The translations under genes and the position numbers were made by a program. From Alloalcanivorax balearicus MACL04 (lineage in GTDB: Bacteria > Pseudomonadota > Gammaproteobacteria > Pseudomonadales > Alcanivoracaceae), in contig NZ_ARXS01000002.1 in the NCBI RefSeq assembly GCF_025532145.1, forward strand, positions 1 through 64,000: a stretch of DNA of 64,000 nt, given 5' to 3'. How positions within the stretch are numbered: position 1 is the stretch's first letter; the number at the start of each line of letters is the position of its first letter. Below the pieces are notes generated by a model. It worked only from the letters and a program-made list of their open reading frames with translations, was not told the origin of the DNA and did no database searches. Shown piece after piece: positions 1 to 8,141 of the stretch.

Positions 1-42
1 ATCCGTGTCTACTTAAATGGGGCCAGTCCATTGCGTCTTTTT

Positions 43-1002
43 TCAACTGTTCACTGTTAACTGTTCATTATTCACTGCTTTTTCCCATTTCTGGTGCAGA
101 AAATCCCCGATCTCCGCCACGGCCAGGTCGGCGTCGGCGAGGAGGCCGGCGTGGGTCTGGAAGACGTGCCAGCGGCGTGGAAACAACTGATAGCGGCTCG
201 GCGTGTCGGTGGCGCGCAGCCGATCCGCCAGCCGTTCGCTGTCCACTCGCAGCAACTCATCACCGCCGCTCTGAATCAGCAATGGCGGCAGACCATTGAG
301 ATCGCCATACAGCGGTGACGCCTGCGGCCGGGCGAGGTCGTCGCCGGCGTAGAGCCGTGCCGCCTGGGCCAGCCAGGGCACGTTCAGCAGGGTTTCACCA
401 ATGTCGGAGCGCTGCTCCTGATTCACCGTCAGATCCAGCCACGGTGACAACAGCACACCCGCCGCCGGCGCCGGCAGCGCCGAATCCCGGATCCGTTGCA
501 GCAGCGCCAACGTCAGCCCGCCACCAGCGGCATCGCCCCCCACCGCGATGTGGCTGGCGTCATGGCCTTTGTCCAGCAAGCGTTGATACACCATCAGGGC
601 GTCGTCCAGCGCCGCCGGGCAGGGGTGCTCCGGCGCCAGTCGATAAGCCGGCACCACCACGGTGGCGTTGAGACGGCGCGCCAGATGGGACGTCAGCGAT
701 CGGCGCGTGGCGGGCGAGCCGGAGACGTAGCCGCCGCCATGCAGATACAACAAGACCGGACCCTGGGGACGGCCCAATACCTCCGCCGGCACCGAGCCGA
801 AGCGGGCCCGGTGGCGCGGCACCCCACCGGCGACCAGACTGGCGCGGCTGGCGGTGTTCAGCCAGAAGCGCTGCACCCCCAGGCGTATGCCGGGGCGAAA
901 AGCGGGGCGTACTCCGAAGCGCAACAGCCCCCGCAGAGCCATGGCCAGCGCCGCCTGAAAGGGCGTGGCCTGGCCGCCCAGCAGTTCACGTCGTAATCCC
1001 AT
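43..1002 (-). CDS. HSL-family alpha/beta hydrolase with Ser-to-Ala nucleophile
   Basis: The 319-residue protein has the fold signature of the hormone-sensitive-lipase family of carboxylesterases. The oxyanion-hole motif HGGGY is at residues 88-92, Asp248 lies in SGGDELL and His279 in RRWHVF, in the expected order. The family nucleophile motif GDSAGG reads GDAAGG here (156-161), so the catalytic Ser is Ala158; the codon is gcc on the minus strand. Everything else in the triad is intact, so this is either an inactive relative with a binding role or a recently disabled esterase. The last ten residues are encoded by a short ACTGTT-type repeat, suggesting the original stop was lost or the tail is new. 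The start follows a GGAGG-like site. The next gene on the same strand, a LEA-like lipoprotein, lies upstream. Confidence 0.85.
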   Translation of the reverse strand: MGLRRELLGGQATPFQAALAMALRGLLRFGVRPAFRPGIRLGVQRFWLNTASRASLVAGGVPRHRARFGSVPAEVLGRPQGPVLLYLHGGGYVSGSPATRRSLTSHLARRLNATVVVPAYRLAPEHPCPAALDDALMVYQRLLDKGHDASHIAVGGDAAGGGLTLALLQRIRDSALPAPAAGVLLSPWLDLTVNQEQRSDIGETLLNVPWLAQAARLYAGDDLARPQASPLYGDLNGLPPLLIQSGGDELLRVDSERLADRLRATDTPSRYQLFPRRWHVFQTHAGLLADADLAVAEIGDFLHQKWEKAVNNEQLTVNS

Positions 1003-1047
1003 CCCGGCCTCCTGGCGGACTGTGGTGAAACAACGTGCCGGCCATGA

Positions 1048-1506
1048 TCAGCGTGCCCGTGGCAAGGTATCGGGCAGGGTGAACTGGCCTTTGCGGTCGA
1101 AATGCAGCGGGAAGCCGACACCGGCCACCCGGGCTTTGCCCTTGATCTCATAGTCCAGCGGCTCGTCCAGCCGCTGCAGGCCTTGCAGTTGTTGCAACGT
1201 CCCCAGCAGGGTGGTGGTGATGCGGGTGCTGACCAGAGCATCGCCCATGGCCGGCAAGGTGACCCGTTCTCCCGTCAGGCCGCGAGCGAAGCGCTCGCCG
1301 TTGAAAAACACTTCATAGTCGAGGCTGTTGAGGGTCAGTTCCCGGTCATTGGGATTGCGTACTCGCAACACCAGATGCCATTGCTGCTCGAATACACTGA
1401 CTTGTTCCAGTTGTACCGAGGACAATGACACTTCCGGTTTTTCCAGACCGCTCAGGGTCTGGCAGGCGGACAGCAGCAGGGCGAAAATAACAACGGCAAA
1501 ACGCAT
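1048..1506 (-). CDS. LEA type 2 (WHy-domain) lipoprotein
   Basis: A 152-residue protein with a lipoprotein signal peptide ending in the lipobox LLSAC (Cys15), so it is predicted to be a lipid-anchored periplasmic protein. After the Cys, the sequence alternates beta strands around VRNPNDRELTLNSLDYEVFF, the typical core of the LEA14/WHy domain, which is an immunoglobulin-like fold linked to desiccation and stress tolerance. Length fits single-domain bacterial members. It precedes the HSL hydrolase on the same strand with a gap of about 45 bases, so the two may be co-transcribed. The exact role of bacterial members is unknown. Confidence 0.85.
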   Translation of the reverse strand: MRFAVVIFALLLSACQTLSGLEKPEVSLSSVQLEQVSVFEQQWHLVLRVRNPNDRELTLNSLDYEVFFNGERFARGLTGERVTLPAMGDALVSTRITTTLLGTLQQLQGLQRLDEPLDYEIKGKARVAGVGFPLHFDRKGQFTLPDTLPRAR

Positions 1507-1568
1507 TTACAGGCTCCCTGATGAGCAGCAGCATGAGGACATCAAACACCGATCGGGAGGACGTCACC

Positions 1569-2087
1569 ATGACTTCCTTGGAAATTACCGTGGGAGACAT
1601 TACCCGACAAGCGGACATGGACGCCATCGTCAACGCCGCCAATCGGGAATTGAAACCCGGTGGAGGTGTGGCCGGTGCCATTCACCGCGCCGCCGGGCCG
1701 GAACTGGCCCGGGCCTGCGCGCCTCTGGCGCCGATCCGCCCCGGAGAGGCGGTGCTTACCGAAGGGTTTGACCTCCCCAATCGGTATGTGATCCATTGCC
1801 TGGGGCCGGTTTACCAACTGGACCAGCCGTCCGCCCGATTGCTGGCCGACTGTTATCGCAATGCCCTGGAATTGGCGGCTTCCCGTGAGCTGGCCTCGGT
1901 GGCATTCCCGGCCATCTCCACCGGGGTCTTCGGCTATCCGATGGAAGAGGCCGCCCGGGTGGCGCTGCGAACGGTACGGACGGTGACCGGGCAGCGATCA
2001 TCGTTGCAACAGGTGCGTTTCGTATTGTTTGATCCGTCCGCGGGCGAGGTGCATCGGCGGGTGCTGGATGAATTGGCGGCGGGCTGA
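1569..2087 (+). CDS. Macro-domain protein (ADP-ribose / O-acetyl-ADP-ribose hydrolase type)
   Basis: About 172 residues forming one macro domain. Characteristic segments are the N-terminal ITVGDITR, AIVNAANRELKPGGGVAGAIHRAAG (ADP-ribose pocket with the catalytic-site Asn pair and Gly-rich loop), VIHCLGPVY, and AFPAISTGVFGYP (phosphate-binding loop). Bacterial MacroD/YmdB members hydrolyse O-acetyl-ADP-ribose or remove mono-ADP-ribose from proteins. The start at 1569 is chosen because GGGAGG sits eight bases upstream; an in-frame ATG at 1521 would add 16 residues that do not belong to the fold. It is followed at short spacing by a nicotinamidase and a nicotinate phosphoribosyltransferase, giving an NAD-turnover operon. 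Confidence 0.9.
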   Translation: MTSLEITVGDITRQADMDAIVNAANRELKPGGGVAGAIHRAAGPELARACAPLAPIRPGEAVLTEGFDLPNRYVIHCLGPVYQLDQPSARLLADCYRNALELAASRELASVAFPAISTGVFGYPMEEAARVALRTVRTVTGQRSSLQQVRFVLFDPSAGEVHRRVLDELAAG

Positions 2088-2124
2088 TTCCGATGACCGC
2101 GCTGGCCAATGAAGGAGGTAAGTC

Positions 2125-2694
2125 ATGACAGGCACATCAATGCGCGCCGGAGACGCCCTGCTGGTGGTGGATGTGCAGAACGACTTCTGCCCCGGCGGCG
2201 CTCTGCCGGTGGACGACGGCCACGCGGTGGTGCCGGTCCTCAATCACTGGATCGGCACGGCCACCGACGCCAATCTGCCGGTGATTCTGTCGCGGGACTG
2301 GCATCCGGTGGACCATGTTTCGTTTCATACTCGTGGCGGGCCGTGGCCGGTACACTGCGTGCAGGACAGCTGGGGCGCCGCCTTTCACCCGGAACTGCGG
2401 ATTCCGCATAAGGCGGTGCGGGTAAGCAAAGGGGGCCATTTCGAACGGGACGCCTATTCCGCCTTTGACGGTACCGGCCTGGCCCACTGGTTGCGCCGCC
2501 GCCGAGTGCGGCGCTTATGGCTGGGCGGTCTGGCGGAAGACGTTTGTGTTTACCATACCGCTCTGGATGCCCGCCGCCACGGTTTGGTCACTCATTTGCT
2601 ACTGGCCGCCACCCGGCCGGTATTCGCCGATCGGCAGCAGGAGTGCCACCGGGCATTGCGGGAAGCCGGGGTGATACTCATCGCCGGACAGTGA
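2125..2694 (+). CDS. pncA: Nicotinamidase
   Basis: A 189-residue isochorismatase-fold hydrolase that converts nicotinamide to nicotinate and ammonia. The catalytic triad is visible: Asp16 in DVQNDF, Lys102 in SKGGHF and Cys141 in EDVCVYHT. The metal-site residues Asp58 and His60 (DWHP) and His77 also fit nicotinamidases rather than generic isochorismatases. An AAGGAGG ribosome-binding site lies seven bases before the ATG. The gene sits between a macro-domain gene and pncB, which uses its product, so the assignment is well supported by context. Confidence 0.93.
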   Translation: MTGTSMRAGDALLVVDVQNDFCPGGALPVDDGHAVVPVLNHWIGTATDANLPVILSRDWHPVDHVSFHTRGGPWPVHCVQDSWGAAFHPELRIPHKAVRVSKGGHFERDAYSAFDGTGLAHWLRRRRVRRLWLGGLAEDVCVYHTALDARRHGLVTHLLLAATRPVFADRQQECHRALREAGVILIAGQ

Positions 2695-2741
2695 AACCAA
2701 TCTGCCTGGCCACAGCACTGCATACTGCATGAGGAAGTCTG

Positions 2742-4088
2742 ATGACCGCCATTTGGCCGGACCGAGACGCGTTGTGTCTGCTCACGGATCTCTATGAACT
2801 GACCATGGCGCAGGCTTACTGGCGTCAGCAGCGCAACGACGAAGCCATTTTCAGCCTGTTTTTCCGTGTACTGCCCGAGCAACGTCAGTATGCCGTGGCC
2901 TGCGGTCAGGAGTACGCCGCCCACCTGGTCAGCGAACTGCGCTTTCCCGAGGCGCAAGTGGCCCGCCTGGCGGAATTGAAGCAATTCCAACCGGAGTTTC
3001 TGGACTGGTTGGCCGGTTTTCGCTTTACCGGGGAGATCCGCACGGTGCCGGAGGGCACCCTCGTCTTTCCCCACGAGCCGGTACTGGAGGTGCGGGCGCC
3101 AGTGATCCAGGGGCAGCTGCTGGAAAGCCTGCTGATGAATTACATCAACCTGGAGACACTGCTGGCCTCCAAGGCTTCCCGGGTAGTGGATGCCGCTGGC
3201 GGACGGCCGGTGATGGATTTCGGCATGCGCCGCATGCACGGCCTGGAAGCGGCCTGGCGCGGTGTGCGCGCCTACCGGGTGGCGGGCATCAGTGGCACCA
3301 GCAATGTGCTGGCGTCGCGGGACTTTGATCTGCCGGCCCAGGGCACCATGGCGCACTCTTACATTCAGGCGGTGGGGGATGAACGGCAGGCCTTTCTCGA
3401 ATACGCACGGCTGTATCCGGGAACCACTCTGCTGGTGGACACCTACGACACTCTGGCCGCGGTGGACAAAGTGATCGGCCTGGTACGGGAGGAAGGTATC
3501 GAGGTGGGCGCCATTCGAATCGATTCCGGAGACCTGGGTGCCTTGGCGAAAGCGGCGCGCCGGCGGCTGGATGACGCCGGACTGAGCGGTATACGCATTG
3601 TCGTCAGCGGTGGTCTGGACGAATGGAAAGTGGCGAAGCTGGTGGCTGATGGCGCCCCCATGGACGGCTTCGGGGTGGGCACGGAAATGGGCTCGGTGGC
3701 CGACGCGCCCTCTCTGGATTTCGCCTACAAGCTCACCGAGTACGGCGGCGAGCCCCGGCTTAAGAACGCACCGGGCAAGCCGGTCTATCCCGGCGCCAAA
3801 CAGGTATGGCGCCATCACGACGCGAACGGCATGTTGGCCGGTGACGAGATCACCGGTATCGATGAGGCACGCGATGGCGAGCCGTTGTTGCGCACGGTCA
3901 TCGCCAACGGCGAGCCGGTGATTGCGGCACCGGACGCCGACGCCGCCCGCCAGCGGCTGCGTGGTGAACTGGCGGCGTTGCCGGAGCCGTTGCGGGGCGT
4001 TCAGCGGGCGCCGGAACCTTATCCGGTGAGCCTCAGTGAGCGCCTGGAAACCCTCCGCCAACGCACGCTGGACGCGCTTTCCCGATAA
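2742..4088 (+). CDS. pncB: Nicotinate phosphoribosyltransferase
   Basis: A 448-residue enzyme of NAD salvage that makes nicotinate mononucleotide from nicotinate and PRPP with ATP hydrolysis. The N-terminus LLTDLYELTMAQAYW, the FGMRRMHG segment, the GTSNVLAS loop, GTMAHSYIQA (with the autophosphorylated-His region) and IRIDSGDLG are diagnostic of the family. Length fits the bacterial enzyme. Forty-seven bases separate it from pncA, and AGGAAG precedes the start. Downstream lies an inverted-repeat element (4119-4188) that may end the transcript. Confidence 0.93.
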   Translation: MTAIWPDRDALCLLTDLYELTMAQAYWRQQRNDEAIFSLFFRVLPEQRQYAVACGQEYAAHLVSELRFPEAQVARLAELKQFQPEFLDWLAGFRFTGEIRTVPEGTLVFPHEPVLEVRAPVIQGQLLESLLMNYINLETLLASKASRVVDAAGGRPVMDFGMRRMHGLEAAWRGVRAYRVAGISGTSNVLASRDFDLPAQGTMAHSYIQAVGDERQAFLEYARLYPGTTLLVDTYDTLAAVDKVIGLVREEGIEVGAIRIDSGDLGALAKAARRRLDDAGLSGIRIVVSGGLDEWKVAKLVADGAPMDGFGVGTEMGSVADAPSLDFAYKLTEYGGEPRLKNAPGKPVYPGAKQVWRHHDANGMLAGDEITGIDEARDGEPLLRTVIANGEPVIAAPDADAARQRLRGELAALPEPLRGVQRAPEPYPVSLSERLETLRQRTLDALSR

Positions 4089-4118
4089 GAGCGGTGCTGT
4101 GCCACGAACTCGTGCTGT

Positions 4119-4188
4119 ATTCGCTGCCAAGGCTGCTTCCCACAGCCGCGTTGTAACCCCCTTGTGGGAAGCGGCCTTGGCAGCGAAT
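4119..4188. repeat. REP-like palindromic element, family A
   Basis: Two inverted arms, ATTCGCTGCCAAGGCTGCTTCCCACA and its near complement ending GGCCTTGGCAGCGAAT, are separated by about 15 bases. The same arm (TGTGGGA-AGC-TTGC/GCCTTG-GCAAGCGAAT) recurs at 10039, 12580, 38863, 40787 and 47331, always between genes. It lies between the convergent pncB and arylsulfatase genes and could act as a bidirectional terminator or mRNA-stabilising structure. Confidence 0.85.
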
Positions 4189-4242
4189 TGCCCCATAAGC
4201 GCAAAGGGGCAGGACGCCGGGAGTCTGACAGCCTGTGGGCAC

Positions 4243-6516
4243 CTACTGCTGCGACATAATCGCCCGCTCGTTGGCCTTGTCGGCGTCCTGGTCGAGTTTG
4301 CGTGCGCTGCTGGAAGGCAGATCGAAGATCACCCGCCTGATGCGGCCCGGATAGGGGAAGGGCGCGCTGTAACCTTCGGTGACCGGTGACAGACAGCGGC
4401 CGAAATCCATGCCGATGCTGGAGAGCATCACCAGCAACAGTGGAATCGAACCGCTGGCCTGGGGCTCGCCATCCACCGCCAGAGTGACATCGCCGCCGCC
4501 ATCCTCGCGACGGGTCACGGTTACGGTAACGGTGTGTTCGCCGGGCGCCAGAATCCGTTCGCTGACCAGGTGGGTATGGTCATGGAAGCCATTGTGGTCG
4601 AAGTGCGCTTTGCCGTCCTGGATATAGAGCACGAAGCCGCTATTGATGGTGCCGCGCGATACCAATACGCCGTCGCCATGCTCAGGATGATCCGGCAACT
4701 CCACGGTGAGCGTGAAGCCTTTGTACACCGGCGGGCAGGCGTCGGAAACGATGTGTGACACCGGCGGGTAGTAGACGAAATGCTTGCGGCTGGTCGGCAC
4801 GCCCTTGCGGCGGGAGCCGCGGAACAGATCGCCGGCTTTGCGGTCATCCAGCGGCAGTACGCCGTTTTTTTCCGCTTCGCGCCACCACAGCGCCTTCATG
4901 TGCTCAAGCTTTTCCGGCTCGCTGTGTGCCAGGTTGTTGGATTCGGAGAAGTCCTCGTTGAGGTTGTACAGCTCCCACTCCTCGGTGTCGTAATCGCTGC
5001 CGCGCCGGTGATGGGTGACCGCCTTCCAGCCGTCGGCCCAGATCGCACGGTGACCGAGCATCTCGAAGTACTGTGCCTCTCGCGGCACGTCCACGTCCTG
5101 GTCCAGGGTCGCCTTCAGGCTGACGCCATGCAGCGGCATTTGCGGGACTCCGGCCACGGTGTCGGGCATCCGCAGGCCGATCAGGTCGAGCAGGGTGGGG
5201 GCGATGTCCACGGCGTGGCAGAAGGTATGGCGCATCTCCCCGGGCTTGCCGAGCCTGCCGGGCCAATGCAGGATCAGCGGATCGCGCACGCCACCGCCGT
5301 GGGTGTTCTGCTTGTACCACTTCAGCGGCGTGTTGCCGGCCTGGGCCCAGCCCCAGGGGATGTTGCTGTGGCTACGTGGCGTGCCGATGTCGTCGAGCCG
5401 TTTGACGGCGGTGGCCACATCTTCCTTCATGCCGTTGAAGTAGCGCATTTCATCCAGGGTGCCGGTGGCGCCTCCTTCCTGGCTGGCGCCGTTGTCGGAG
5501 ATCAGCACGAACAGAGTGTTCTGGTCCTGGCCGAGCTCGGCAAGCCCCTCCATCAGCCGGCCGATCTGCGCGTCCGTGTGTTCGAGCATGGCGGCGAACG
5601 CTTCCTGCAAGCGGGAGGCGAACCGCTTGTGGTCCTCGGGCAGGGTGTCCCAGTCCGGCACGCCGGGATTTTGCGGTGCCAGGGCGGTATCCGGGGGAAT
5701 GATCCCCAGTGCCTTCTGGCGCTCGAACCAGCGCTCGCGCTCCTTTTCCCAGCCGTGATCGAATTTGCCCCGATACTTGTCCAGATAGGCTTGCGGGGCC
5801 TGGTGCGGGGCATGCATGGCGCCCATCGCCAGATACAGCAACCAGGGCTTTTCCGGCACCAGAGAGACGCTGTCGCGGATGAAATCCAGGGAGCGGTCGA
5901 CGATGTCCTCGGACACATGGTAGCCCTGTTCCGGCGAGCGGGGCGGTGCCACGAAGTGATTGTCATAGGTCAGTTCCGGGTAGAACTGATCCGTTTCGCC
6001 CTGCATGAAACCGTAGAAACGGTCGAAGCCTTTCTGCAGTGGCCAGTTGGTGAAGGGGCCGGCCGCGGAGCATTCGCGCATCGGGGCCAGGTGCCACTTG
6101 CCAGTGGCGAAAGTGGCGTAGCCAGCATCGCGCAGGATCGCCGGTAGCAGTGCCGCATTGGGGGGAATGGCACCGCGCGTGTTGGGGTAACCGGTATCGA
6201 AGTTGGAGATCGCGCGGATGCCCGCGGCGTGGTGGTTGCGGCCGCTGAGCAGGCAGGTGCGGGTGGCCGAGCACAGCGCGGTGGTGTGGAAACCCGTGTA
6301 GCGCAGGCCTTCGCTGGCGATCCGGTCGATGTTGGGCGTGGCTATGCTGGATCCGTAACAGCCGAGATGGGAGAAACCGGCGTCGTCGAGCACCACCAGC
6401 ACGATGTTGGGAGCACCTTGCGGCATGCGCGGCTCAGGCCAGGACGGTTCGGAATCGGCGACGGTGCGGCCAATCTTGCCGGGGAAATCCGGTTCGGCGG
6501 GATGGCGGAAACTCAT
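4243..6516 (-). CDS. Arylsulfatase (type I, formylglycine-dependent)
   Basis: A 757-residue alkaline-phosphatase-superfamily sulfatase. Metal-binding Asp44-Asp45 occurs in LVVLDDAGF; the modified residue is Cys82 in CSATR followed by TCLLSGR, a C-x-A-x-R variant of the usual C-x-P-x-R. GKWHL and LISDNGASQEGG supply the other active-site residues. There is no signal peptide, as in cytoplasmic AtsA-type enzymes of pseudomonads. The C-terminal 200 residues form a beta-rich extension common in the long bacterial subfamily. No formylglycine-generating enzyme or sulfatase-maturase is encoded in this window, so activation must come from elsewhere. The start is set by GGGAGAAGCC before the ATG. It supplies sulfate by cleaving aryl or alkyl sulfate esters; the substrate cannot be told. 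Confidence 0.9.
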   Translation of the reverse strand: MSFRHPAEPDFPGKIGRTVADSEPSWPEPRMPQGAPNIVLVVLDDAGFSHLGCYGSSIATPNIDRIASEGLRYTGFHTTALCSATRTCLLSGRNHHAAGIRAISNFDTGYPNTRGAIPPNAALLPAILRDAGYATFATGKWHLAPMRECSAAGPFTNWPLQKGFDRFYGFMQGETDQFYPELTYDNHFVAPPRSPEQGYHVSEDIVDRSLDFIRDSVSLVPEKPWLLYLAMGAMHAPHQAPQAYLDKYRGKFDHGWEKERERWFERQKALGIIPPDTALAPQNPGVPDWDTLPEDHKRFASRLQEAFAAMLEHTDAQIGRLMEGLAELGQDQNTLFVLISDNGASQEGGATGTLDEMRYFNGMKEDVATAVKRLDDIGTPRSHSNIPWGWAQAGNTPLKWYKQNTHGGGVRDPLILHWPGRLGKPGEMRHTFCHAVDIAPTLLDLIGLRMPDTVAGVPQMPLHGVSLKATLDQDVDVPREAQYFEMLGHRAIWADGWKAVTHHRRGSDYDTEEWELYNLNEDFSESNNLAHSEPEKLEHMKALWWREAEKNGVLPLDDRKAGDLFRGSRRKGVPTSRKHFVYYPPVSHIVSDACPPVYKGFTLTVELPDHPEHGDGVLVSRGTINSGFVLYIQDGKAHFDHNGFHDHTHLVSERILAPGEHTVTVTVTRREDGGGDVTLAVDGEPQASGSIPLLLVMLSSIGMDFGRCLSPVTEGYSAPFPYPGRIRRVIFDLPSSSARKLDQDADKANERAIMSQQ

Positions 6517-6581
6517 GATGGCTTCTCCCTCGTGAGCTGTGGTGACCGGTTGTTGTCGGAATAATGGAATCAGCAGGGAAA

Positions 6582-6598
6582 TAATGGTTAATCATTAA
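6582..6598. promoter_or_regulatory. Weak palindromic site upstream of the arylsulfatase
   Basis: TTAATCATTAA (6588-6598) is a perfect 5-1-5 palindrome, inside a wider TAATG/CATTA pair, about 70 bases before the sulfatase start. Its centre resembles the core of a Fur box but the flanks do not match well. It may be an operator of an unknown regulator. Confidence 0.3.
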
Positions 6599-6692
6599 TA
6601 TGGGGGCAAAAAAGGAGTGTAGCAATAGATTTTTGTGGCCAGATTGATGGAGGGGAATCAATTCGGCGCCCGGGCGGGCGCCGGTGGGGGGG

Positions 6693-7706
6693 TTACAGTG
6701 TGTCGGTCAGCAAAATGCCGAGGCTGAAACGGTTCTCGTAGTCGTCATAATTGATCAGCGAATCGCCGTAGCCGGAAAACACCTGAACCAGCCCTTTGAA
6801 GCGCTTGTTGATCGGGAAGGAATAGGAGATTTCGCCGGCGCCTTTATTGTCGGAGCGCAGGTTGTTGCGGACCATCAATTCCAGCACGTGGTTGCCGAAC
6901 GGGCGCGCCACTTCCAACTGGAAATGACCCATGTATTTTTCGATGTCCGGATTGTCGTCGCCGCTGGTTTGCAGCGGATCCTTTTTCTTGTCTTCGGGAA
7001 TCCGGTACCAGGGCATCACCGAGACGTAGTAGGAACCGATCTGGGAGATGTGCCGCAGGTAGACACGGTTCCAACTGCGGGACGCGGGAACATCACGGCC
7101 GTTGGATTCATGAATGAAGCCAAACGCCATCAGTTCGGTACGGACTGGTCCCAGTTTCCAGTCCATGGGTTTGGCCAGAAAAATTTCCGGCGCGTAGTTG
7201 ATTTCCCGGAACGGGCTGGATTGATTGCTGTTGTAGGCTTGCCAGAAAAAGGTACCGGTGAAAGCCATGTACAGCGTGCTGCCGTTCCAGAAATCGTCGT
7301 ACAGCGGTGCCTTCAGGGACAGCTGGAATTTGATTTCCTCGGAGTCCAGGTCGTCGTCTTCCCGGTCCGGGTCGTTCCATTGGGGATTCGACCAATAAGA
7401 GTAGGGCATCAGGTAGTTACGGCGATGCGGCGTGATGGCAAAGGGGTTGTTCAGAGCAGACCGCTCCAGGGCCAGCCGGCCGCGCAGCGCATCCTCATGG
7501 GCACTGCGTTGCTGCTGTTCCGGATCGCACCAGCGGCGCAGCTCTTCCAGGGTGACGGTGCGGTCGCCTTGCTGAACACCTCGCAACAAGCATTCATTGC
7601 GTTTCGCTTCCGCCTCCCGTGCGGCGGCCTCAGTGGTTTCCGTGCTTTCCTGCGCCTGGGCCACCAGCGGGCCGCACAGCAGACAAGCCAGCAAAATGCG
7701 CTTCAT
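6693..7706 (-). CDS. pldA: Outer-membrane phospholipase A1
   Basis: A 337-residue protein with a cleavable signal peptide (cut near AQA, residue 18) followed by a 12-strand beta-barrel typical of OMPLA. The catalytic triad is visible as His199 and Ser201 in the motif FIHESNG and Asn213 in SWNRVY. The family hydrolyses phospholipids and lysophospholipids that reach the outer leaflet of the outer membrane. Residues 20-75 are charged and probably periplasmic. The barrel includes the typical PYSYWSN segment. It lies downstream of the Trm112-like gene on the same strand, without an obvious functional link. Confidence 0.93.
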   Translation of the reverse strand: MKRILLACLLCGPLVAQAQESTETTEAAAREAEAKRNECLLRGVQQGDRTVTLEELRRWCDPEQQQRSAHEDALRGRLALERSALNNPFAITPHRRNYLMPYSYWSNPQWNDPDREDDDLDSEEIKFQLSLKAPLYDDFWNGSTLYMAFTGTFFWQAYNSNQSSPFREINYAPEIFLAKPMDWKLGPVRTELMAFGFIHESNGRDVPASRSWNRVYLRHISQIGSYYVSVMPWYRIPEDKKKDPLQTSGDDNPDIEKYMGHFQLEVARPFGNHVLELMVRNNLRSDNKGAGEISYSFPINKRFKGLVQVFSGYGDSLINYDDYENRFSLGILLTDTL

Positions 7707-7737
7707 ACCCCGTCCTCGTTGGTGGTGATGGCGGAAC

Positions 7738-7935
7738 TCAAAGACCTTTCAATTCCTCGTTGCTCATGGTGCGGGCTTCTTCTTCCAGCATCACCGGGAT
7801 GCCGTCCCGTATCGGGTAGGCCAGACCGCTGGCCTTGCATTTCAGCTCGCCGGCCTTCTCGTCCAGGATCAGCGGAGCCTTGCTGACCGGGCACACCAGA
7901 ATGTCGAGCAGATTGGGGTCGATCATCGCCTTCAT
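7738..7935 (-). CDS. Trm112-family (YcaR-like) protein
   Basis: A 65-residue protein starting with [11 protein letters not shown] and containing [20 protein letters not shown], the classic pattern of the bacterial Trm112/YcaR family. These are small zinc-ribbon-like proteins; eukaryotic Trm112 activates methyltransferases, but the role of bacterial ones is uncertain. In many Proteobacteria it sits between lpxK and kdsB; here it stands alone, 31 bases upstream of pldA on the same strand. Only two of the usual four Cys are present. Confidence 0.9.
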   Translation of the reverse strand: MKAMIDPNLLDILVCPVSKAPLILDEKAGELKCKASGLAYPIRDGIPVMLEEEARTMSNEELKGL

Positions 7936-8141
7936 ACCTCATCGTCATGATGGTCCGGGGCCGACTATACCAGCCCTCGGGGTCCCGTGCGCGAATTCAA
8001 ACAGTCGTTTGACTTATGGGTCACAAATAGAGGTGGGCACTGATGACACCCTCACCTAAGATTGTGGCCCTTCAATGACGGCGGCGCCCTTGGGCGTGCC
8101 CGCTCGGAACCCCAGACAGACCGTTTTCAGGGAGACCTGAC

